Part shown: positions 1-4,118 of the stretch, piece by piece
Layout: each line of letters begins with the position of its first letter
Numbering within the stretch: the stretch's first letter is position 1
Assembly (NCBI GenBank): GCA_900770665.1
Contig: CAAGKZ010000102.1
Location: 1-25,397 of the forward strand
Source of the DNA: Bacteroidaceae bacterium
Lineage (GTDB): Bacteria; Bacteroidota; Bacteroidia; Bacteroidales; Bacteroidaceae
DNA length: 25,397 nucleotides
Reading direction: 5' to 3'
Notes under the pieces: generated by a model
Databases searched by the model: none
What the model saw: only the letters and a program-made list of their open reading frames with translations
Told to the model about the DNA's origin: nothing
Program-made: the position numbers and the translations under genes

Positions 1-2
1 CA

Positions 3-86
3 AAAATCAAAGCTTTTAGGGCACAGTTCAGAGGTGTAAAAGATAAAGATTTTTTCCTTTTCAGATTGGCAAAATTGTATGCTTGA
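3..86 (+). CDS. 3' end of an unidentified gene (partial)
   Basis: An open frame enters from the left edge and stops at TGA 84-86, leaving 27 residues that end in FRLAKLYA. The fragment is too short to name. It has no similarity to the recombinase sequence that precedes the matching 85-bp repeat at 5551, so the left flank is not simply a second copy of the same recombinase gene. It could be the end of a cargo gene of a neighbouring element or of a chromosomal gene, or chance. Confidence is low. Confidence 0.25.
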   Translation, partial: KIKAFRAQFRGVKDKDFFLFRLAKLYA

Positions 87-111
87 TTTTTAAATCCCTC
101 AGAATTTTACG

Positions 112-357
112 TTGATCCATTTAATATATCAGCAAACCAATGAGTTACGGATGGGCAAAAAAGAAAACGGAGAGAGTTTTTCAACTTTCTCCGTTTCAGT
201 ACCCCATAACGAAATTTTCTCGAACAGGTTTTTAGAGGATTTAGAGAAGATTTGGGAGTTGCGTTACTATATACCCGACCCTAATAAACTTGAATACGCC
301 AACTGTGATTGCGCTCCTTGTTCACGCTACAAGGGAGAAATCTTACAAGGTTGGTAA
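112..357 (+). pseudogene. Detached 3' segment of a large serine recombinase gene (circular-form C-terminus)
   Basis: Codons 121-204 encode the same residues as the end of the recombinase at 4115 (QQTNELR, GKKENGES, STFSVSVP) with two substitutions. From base 205 the frame continues for 50 further codons, HNEIFSNRFLEDLEK through SRYKGEILQGW, to TAA at 355-357. An in-frame TAA at 91-93 shows that no complete recombinase is encoded here. If the element excises by joining the right repeat to base 205, the frame is preserved (SVP-R becomes SVP-H) and these 50 residues become the C-terminus of a 557-residue recombinase. The composition, including a CDCAPC cysteine cluster, looks like real coding sequence. 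A strong terminator follows at 384. It could also be a remnant of a tandem element. The TTG at 112 is unlikely to be a real start. Confidence 0.6.
120..204 (+). repeat. Left copy of 85-bp attachment-site repeat
   Basis: This stretch matches 5551-5635 at 82 of 85 positions; the differences are at 151, 156 and 178. It ends in GTACCC, the sequence that at the right end forms the 3' tip of tRNA-Leu on the minus strand. It contains an inverted repeat (AAACGGAGA and TCTCCGTTT) followed on the minus strand by a T-rich run, so it is also a terminator for transcription coming from the tRNA side. Similarity stops at base 205, which I take as the left boundary of the element. It is either the original tRNA flank or the right end of a second, tandem element. 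Confidence 0.85.
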
Positions 358-383
358 TGGTATCAAATAGCAAAAAAGCATTT

Positions 384-406
384 ACGCCCCCTCGTGGGGC
401 GTTTTT
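384..406 (+). terminator. Rho-independent terminator after the recombinase tail
   Basis: A perfect 7-bp stem, ACGCCCC (384-390) with GGGGCGT (396-402), has a 5-nt loop and is followed by a T run. It lies 27 bp after the stop at 357. It would end the recombinase transcript in the circular form, and it insulates the element from read-through after integration. Confidence 0.85.
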
Positions 407-563
407 ATGTATGTAACCCCTTTCGCTTATCAAAAAAACATTTTAGTAGTAAAGGTAAAAAACTGTTTATCATTTCAGGTAAAAATAATTTTTTCAAAAA
501 AAGTTACTTACTATTTACTCTTTTTCTACTTATGCTACTATTTATAATAAAACAGTATTGCTT

Positions 564-761
564 ATGAAAAGAACATACAGAGAATTAAATGATGATACCA
601 AACAGCGTATCAGTCAAGCCCTCAAAGGGCGTGGTTTGACAGACAACCACAAGCAAGCCATCAGCGATGGTATGAGAGCATATTGGGCAACAATCCCCAA
701 TAAGCCAAACGATGGAACTAACGAGATTAAAAACAGTATTAACAATGAAAATCAGTGCTGA
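564..761 (+). CDS. Small NUMOD3-like DNA-binding protein
   Basis: A 65-residue basic protein starts MKRTYRELNDDTKQRISQAL. The segment with QRISQALKGR and then NHKQAISDGMRAYW resembles the NUMOD3 repeat (helix, KG, helix, HK..IS), a DNA-binding module best known from the tails of homing endonucleases and also found alone. I chose ATG 564 over the in-frame TTG 558 because the protein then begins with the conserved-looking MKRTYREL. The 3' end overlaps the start of the next gene (745) by 17 bp, so the two are probably cotranscribed and translationally coupled. Such small proteins beside replication or mobilization genes may assist the initiator or regulate it; this role is inferred. I found no clear TAnnTTTG promoter upstream. 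Confidence 0.7.
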   Translation: MKRTYRELNDDTKQRISQALKGRGLTDNHKQAISDGMRAYWATIPNKPNDGTNEIKNSINNENQC

Positions 762-1623
762 CAAAGTAAAACTATGCTACACACTCTATGAAGACTCTCC
801 ATTATATCAACTAATGGAAACACCCCTCGAAATCTATGAACTCCCACATTGGGATTTTCGCCTCGAAAGAACAGAGGGCAAATATTACGATTACATCTAC
901 AAAATCATCTACCTTGAGAGAACAAGCAACAACCCCAACAGCGAGTACGATATGCAATGCTTTGGCACATTGCGTTGGGGATTGAAAGCAGACAAAGAGG
1001 GCGAAATGAGTGGGTTTGTGTGGATTGAGATAGACAACAAGCAACTATACCTCAACTACAACTATAACACCCACAATCGCCTCGTTTACCTCGATTACAT
1101 TGAGGGAATGTTGGGATTGAAATTCCACAACCTGACACGCCTTGACCTCGCTTTCGATGATACCCGAAACCTCTCCAAACGCCTAATTCGTGCTATTCGT
1201 GATGAGGCTCTTATCCCCATAGTCAATGGCACAAAGATAACAGATAGGGATAAACTCCTTGAAGACATACTCTACATTGGCGTTGGTTCTTGTCGCAGAA
1301 TTAAGGAATACAGCCTCATAGTCCAGCAGAAGAATGGCGATTTACGCCTCTCTGCCTACAACAAGAAACGAGAAATCGAAAGCAACAGTGGCAAACACTA
1401 CATAGCAGAAGCCAATGGCAACCCCAACTACCTTTTTCGTTTAGAGGTTCGTGTAAATGGCGATACCTTGCGAGAATATTTCCAACACTTGGGTGTAGAG
1501 TACAATCCTATGCTATTGTGCAACGAAGATTTCCTTTGGCGTTTATTCCTTGACTTTTCCAACAGAGTGTTACGCTTCCAAACAGTCAAGGGCAAACAGA
1601 CTCTCGATGTTATTGTATTGTAG
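745..1623 (+). CDS. Rep_trans/MobT-type replication initiation or relaxase protein
   Basis: This 292-residue protein carries the landmarks of the Rep_trans (PF02486) family: LTRLDLAFDD near residue 132, then ILYIGVGS, RLSAYNKKREIE and YLFRLEVRVNGD. The family includes rolling-circle plasmid initiators, NicK/MobT relaxases and filamentous phage initiators. These proteins nick one strand at an origin through a Tyr and hold the 5' end. I could not fix the catalytic Tyr by eye. Two starts are possible; I prefer ATG 745 because the extra residues from TTG/ATG-like 712 lie inside the preceding gene. In this element it probably drives replication of the excised circle or mobilization by a helper. 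The palindrome array at 2306-2439 is a candidate target. A perfect 12-bp stem terminator follows. Confidence 0.8.
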   Translation: MKISADKVKLCYTLYEDSPLYQLMETPLEIYELPHWDFRLERTEGKYYDYIYKIIYLERTSNNPNSEYDMQCFGTLRWGLKADKEGEMSGFVWIEIDNKQLYLNYNYNTHNRLVYLDYIEGMLGLKFHNLTRLDLAFDDTRNLSKRLIRAIRDEALIPIVNGTKITDRDKLLEDILYIGVGSCRRIKEYSLIVQQKNGDLRLSAYNKKREIESNSGKHYIAEANGNPNYLFRLEVRVNGDTLREYFQHLGVEYNPMLLCNEDFLWRLFLDFSNRVLRFQTVKGKQTLDVIVL

Positions 1624-1743
1624 CGTTGGGTATTAGTAAACCACCCTATGAATACATAGTATTTTACTCTAATTTATTGATATAATAGGGGATAATCTAT
1701 ATCAAACCTTTGTATGAAATATATAGTAATGTATCAAACTAAA

Positions 1744-1791
1744 AATGTATCAATATAACCAAAAATATGGTCGTATTGATACATTCTTTTT
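1744..1791 (+). terminator. Terminator downstream of the Rep gene
   Basis: AATGTATCAATA (1744-1755) pairs perfectly with TATTGATACATT (1774-1785), and CTTTTTG follows. A further ACC/GGT pair forms inside the loop. It lies between the plus-strand Rep gene and the minus-strand lipoprotein gene and may serve both. The rest of 1624-1830 is AT-rich and holds nothing else I recognise. Confidence 0.8.
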
Positions 1792-1830
1792 GTATTAGTC
1801 TAATCTAAAAAGTTATTTGTGCCTATTAAA

Positions 1831-2241
1831 TCAATTTCTTTTAGTCATTATCATAGTATCATCGAATCTAGTACCATCTTTACTTACCCAATAAGTATTT
1901 AGAGTTAATACATTTCCTGATACTGTTGCTCCATAGATATATTCATTTAAAAAAGAAGTTTTCATACGTACATTATCAATCATTATTCTGTTTCCTACAT
2001 AGGTGTATTTACCTTGTGTCATACCAGATTTATATCCACCATATATATCTGCTTCATAGTAGCTAAAATCTGTATCTGTAAATTCTATAACATACATATA
2101 ATCTTCTCCACTAAAAGAACCATGGTATGATTTACTCCATTTTGTTCCTGCATAAGGGTTCATCTCTCCGTCATCTTCCGAGCAAGAAGAAAAACATACG
2201 ATTGATGCAATTACAAGCATCATTGATAAAAGTTTTTTCAT
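1831..2241 (-). CDS. Element-encoded small lipoprotein
   Basis: A 136-residue protein has a lipoprotein signal peptide (MKKLLSMMLVIASIVCFSSC) with the lipidated Cys at residue 20. The next residues, SEDD, resemble the acidic lipoprotein export signal that sends Bacteroidetes lipoproteins to the cell surface. The mature part has alternating hydrophobic/aromatic positions with GTKWS near its start and GKYTYVGNRIMI in the middle, as in small lipocalin-like or META-like beta-barrel lipoproteins; I cannot assign a family. It is transcribed opposite to Rep and carried as cargo. Roles such as surface exclusion or host adaptation are possible but nothing here proves them. The palindrome array lies 65 bp upstream of its start, within its probable 5' region. 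Confidence 0.8.
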   Translation of the reverse strand: MKKLLSMMLVIASIVCFSSCSEDDGEMNPYAGTKWSKSYHGSFSGEDYMYVIEFTDTDFSYYEADIYGGYKSGMTQGKYTYVGNRIMIDNVRMKTSFLNEYIYGATVSGNVLTLNTYWVSKDGTRFDDTMIMTKRN

Positions 2242-2305
2242 ACTTATTGAATTTATAGTTAAACATTACATCGTTTTTAGGCCACGCTCAACCCCAAATA
2301 AAGAA

Positions 2306-2439
2306 GCGTGAGTAGGTTATCACGCTCCGAAAGTACTACCACATACTTGCATATACAGATAAACACCACCCACGCTAGTGCGTAGGCGTAGTGCCTATTG
2401 CCTTGTATATGCATTTTGAAAGTGGTAGTTTCTCGGCGC
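2306..2439. repeat. Nested palindrome array, candidate origin (oriT/dso) of the element
   Basis: Three inverted repeats lie together. GCGTGA (2306-2311) pairs with TCACGC (2320-2325). A long imperfect palindrome has arms 2324-2357 and 2404-2439; its matched blocks are GCTCCGA/TCGGCGC, ACTACCAC/GTGGTAGT and TGCATATACA/TGTATATGCA, with unmatched bases between. At its centre ACGC (2372-2375) pairs with GCGT (2380-2383) around TAGT. No gene covers it. Position between two minus-strand genes, together with a Rep/MobT-type protein in the same element, makes an origin of transfer or rolling-circle replication plausible. A structured 5' leader of the lipoprotein gene is the main alternative. Confidence 0.6.
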
Positions 2440-2557
2440 AAATGACAATAGCAAAACGCTATATTTCAAATGTCTTGTAAATGGATAAAGCCAATTACAT
2501 TGCAAATATAATTATAAAATCTGTTTTCCTTTAATATTATAATTAAAATTGATATAG

Positions 2558-2596
2558 ATAATGATTGCCATCGGCGTAGCCGGTGGCAATCATTAT
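2558..2596. terminator. Long perfect hairpin behind the XRE gene
   Basis: Bases 2558-2570 pair perfectly with 2584-2596 (13 bp). The stem continues through a T-G wobble and CGGC/GCCG to a 3-nt loop, giving about 18 pairs. It begins 19 bp past the XRE stop codon. There is no clear T run after it on the minus strand; the A run is on the other side. It is therefore at best an atypical terminator and could be a protein-binding or RNA-stabilising hairpin. Confidence 0.6.
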
Positions 2597-2614
2597 AAAA
2601 AAAGAACGACATTA

Positions 2615-2899
2615 TTATTTCAATATATTTTCCAATTCAACCCTGCTGTTGAACTGATATATTTTTCCTTTTATCTTAATAAACCCCTCTACAGCCTCAT
2701 CGCCCATAGGTTCAAAAAGGGATTTTACGCTGACTCCAAGAGCAACAGCCATCTTTTCAATGGTATCTAAACGAGCGTTGCCATACATCGCTCTCGTTAG
2801 ACTTGAAGCATCTATATCCATATCACTTGCAAGGTCTTTCAACTGTTTACCTTGTTGCTTGCAGAGGCGTTTTACATTTTCTGCCAATATTTTCTCCAT
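2615..2899 (-). CDS. XRE-family helix-turn-helix regulator
   Basis: A 94-residue protein has a single HTH_XRE domain at about residues 5-60: ENVKRLCKQQGKQLKDLA, then DIDASSLTRAMYG and LDTIEKMAVALGVSVKSLF. A short beta-like tail follows (GFIKIKGKIYQF). I chose ATG 2899 because it starts directly before the domain; an upstream frame to 2953 adds hydrophobic residues and crosses the probable promoter. It is divergent from the small serine recombinase at 3067, with both promoters in the gap. This is the usual place for a phage- or element-type repressor, so control of the two recombinase promoters is a reasonable inference. The operator has not been identified. Confidence 0.85.
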   Translation of the reverse strand: MEKILAENVKRLCKQQGKQLKDLASDMDIDASSLTRAMYGNARLDTIEKMAVALGVSVKSLFEPMGDEAVEGFIKIKGKIYQFNSRVELENILK

Positions 2900-2923
2900 A
2901 TTATATATTATATGTTTTGCGTG

Positions 2924-2954
2924 CAAAAATAGCGAAATTGTTGTAAAAAGCAAT
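2924..2954 (-). promoter_or_regulatory. Promoter of the XRE gene
   Basis: On the minus strand a TAnnTTTG element (plus-strand CAAAAATA, 2924-2931) is preceded at about the right spacing by ATTG (plus-strand CAAT, 2951-2954), close to the Bacteroidetes -33/-7 pattern. It lies 25 bp upstream of the ATG at 2899. Confidence 0.55.
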
Positions 2955-2991
2955 AATATTTTAAAATAATTGTATTTTGTGTTAATTTAAA

Positions 2992-3023
2992 TTTGTTTTT
3001 TAATTTTCTTAAATGTATATTTG
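2992..3023 (+). promoter_or_regulatory. Promoter of the small serine recombinase
   Basis: TTTG (2992-2995) and TATATTTG (3016-3023) are separated by 20 bp, an exact match to the Bacteroidetes consensus. The -33 element sits in a 14-bp box TAAATTTGTTTTTT (2988-3001) that recurs exactly at 3694-3707, again around the -33 element of a promoter. An AAAGAGGT ribosome binding site lies at 3053-3060. Confidence 0.75.
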
Positions 3024-3066
3024 CAGTGTAATAATTGATATATAAAACAAATAAAGAGGTAAAACG

Positions 3067-3696
3067 ATGAAAACGGTAATTTTTGCAAGAGTTAGCACCA
3101 ACATACAAGAGTACGACAGACAAGTAAACGAATTGACAGCATTAGCCAACAGCAAAGGTTGGAGCGTGGAAGCGGTATTTGCTGAAAAGATTTCAGGAGC
3201 GAAAGCCAACAAGGAGCGTGCCGAGTTGCTGAATATGGTTGCTTATGTTGAGGCAAATGCCATCGACAAGGTGCTTGTAACAGAACTCTCTCGCTTGGGG
3301 CGTGATACTCTGCAAGTGCTTGAGGTTATCGAAATGCTGAACAGCAAAGGTATTTCGCTGTATATACAGAACTACAACATCGAAACGCTTACAGATGAGG
3401 GTAAGGTAAACCCAATGAGTCAATTCCTTATTACCATACTCGCAGAGGTGGCAAGAATGGAGCGCAAGACTATTCGTGAGCGTGTCGCAAGTGGTTACGC
3501 CAATTTTCGTGCCAATGGTGGCAAGGTTGGTCGCAAAGAGGGTTATCGCAAGAGTGAGGAAATGATGAGGCTAGAGTATGCAAAGGAAATACAACTCTTA
3601 CGCAAAGGATTGTCGCTTCGAAATGTGTCTGCAATTACTTCAACAAGTGTAAATACATTAAGAAAATTAAGAAATATTAACAAATTGCAAGCGTAA
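3067..3696 (+). CDS. Small serine recombinase (resolvase/invertase family)
   Basis: A 209-residue protein has the complete resolvase catalytic domain: FARVSTNIQEYDRQ with the nucleophile Ser at residue 10, then VLVTELSRLGRDTLQVLEV and ISLYIQNYNIETL. The long E helix with ARMERKTIRERV follows. The C-terminal part is a helix-turn-helix (LRKGLSLRNVSAITSTSVNT). Length and layout fit resolvases and DNA invertases such as the Bacteroides Mpi type. It could resolve dimers or tandem copies of the element, or invert a segment in trans; no flanking invertible promoter is visible here. Its stop codon TAA (3694-3696) is part of the promoter box for the next transcription unit. It has a good ribosome binding site and starts 44 bp after the -7 element. 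Confidence 0.9.
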   Translation: MKTVIFARVSTNIQEYDRQVNELTALANSKGWSVEAVFAEKISGAKANKERAELLNMVAYVEANAIDKVLVTELSRLGRDTLQVLEVIEMLNSKGISLYIQNYNIETLTDEGKVNPMSQFLITILAEVARMERKTIRERVASGYANFRANGGKVGRKEGYRKSEEMMRLEYAKEIQLLRKGLSLRNVSAITSTSVNTLRKLRNINKLQA

Positions 3697-3697
3697 A

Positions 3698-3729
3698 TTT
3701 GTTTTTTCAAAATAAAAAATATATGTTTG
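3698..3729 (+). promoter_or_regulatory. Promoter of the leader / 49-residue protein / large recombinase operon
   Basis: TTTG (3698-3701) and TATGTTTG (3722-3729) are 20 bp apart, an exact consensus match. The -33 region carries the same 14-bp box as the 2992 promoter and overlaps the end of the upstream recombinase gene. Transcription would start near 3736, giving a leader of about 230 nt. Confidence 0.7.
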
Positions 3730-3736
3730 CGTTGTT

Positions 3737-3968
3737 AGGTTTCGAAACTCTAAATAACTCACTGACAACAGCGCAAAAGAGAATATTCCAACAGTGAGTT
3801 ACAATCAATAAAGACATAGTAAAAAGACAAGGTGGCAACCCTTGAAAGAAGTAGTTTGTTGCAAACGAATGGCAACGAGCAGGTGCTTTACGCCCTAGCG
3901 TTTCCTCGTTGTTGGTATGCCACAAAGCACCAAAAAATAAGCCACAGAGTGCTGTGGCAAGGAAAATT
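3737..3968 (+). promoter_or_regulatory. Highly structured leader RNA with pseudoknot and alternative hairpins
   Basis: This non-coding stretch can form: TAACTCACTG (3755-3764) with CAGTGAGTTA (3792-3801); CAAGG with CCTTG (3828-3844); GTTTG with CAAAC (3854-3866); an H-type pseudoknot in which CAACGAG (3873-3879) pairs with CTCGTTG (3905-3911) while GGTGCTTT (3882-3889) pairs with AAAGCACC (3924-3931); and GCCACAG with CTGTGGC (3941-3958), ending 10 bp before the ATG at 3969. TGCCACA (3918-3924) can instead pair with TGTGGCA (3953-3959), which excludes both the last hairpin and part of the pseudoknot. The motif TGGCAA occurs three times. The AAGG ribosome binding site (3959-3962) touches the switchable stem. 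I do not recognise a known riboswitch class. Confidence 0.65.
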
Positions 3969-4118
3969 ATGAATTTAATGTTAAGTTTAGATGAATGCAA
4001 AAAGATTTTAAAGAATAATAACACTGATGAGGTCAAGATGATAAGGGAATATCTTTATCTGTTGGCAAATCTCCAAATTGAAAGTGAAAATAATAGTTTA
4101 AATGTTGATAGTCTATGA
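3969..4118 (+). CDS. 49-residue protein coupled to the large recombinase (candidate directionality factor)
   Basis: A small acidic/helical protein starts MNLMLSLDECKKILKNNN and continues with DEVKMIREYLYLLANLQIES. The ATG at 3969 is chosen because AAGG lies just upstream; the longer frame from 3909 would read through the structured leader. Its stop overlaps the recombinase start as ATGA (4115-4118), so translation of the two is coupled. No known domain is evident. A small gene in obligatory coupling with a large serine recombinase could be an accessory or recombination directionality factor, or simply a translational initiator for the recombinase; this is inference. Confidence 0.7.
   Translation: MNLMLSLDECKKILKNNNTDEVKMIREYLYLLANLQIESENNSLNVDSL

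Noticed and set aside
811..1044. Antisense frame within the Rep gene
   Set aside because: Shadow of a well-supported Rep_trans-family coding sequence.
2324..2439. Invertible promoter acted on by the small serine recombinase
   Set aside because: The arms are imperfect and enclose only about 45 bp with no promoter motif, too short for a typical invertible switch.
3707..4036. Minus-strand frame of 109 residues
   Set aside because: It crosses the structured leader and the plus-strand promoter, and has no recognisable domain.
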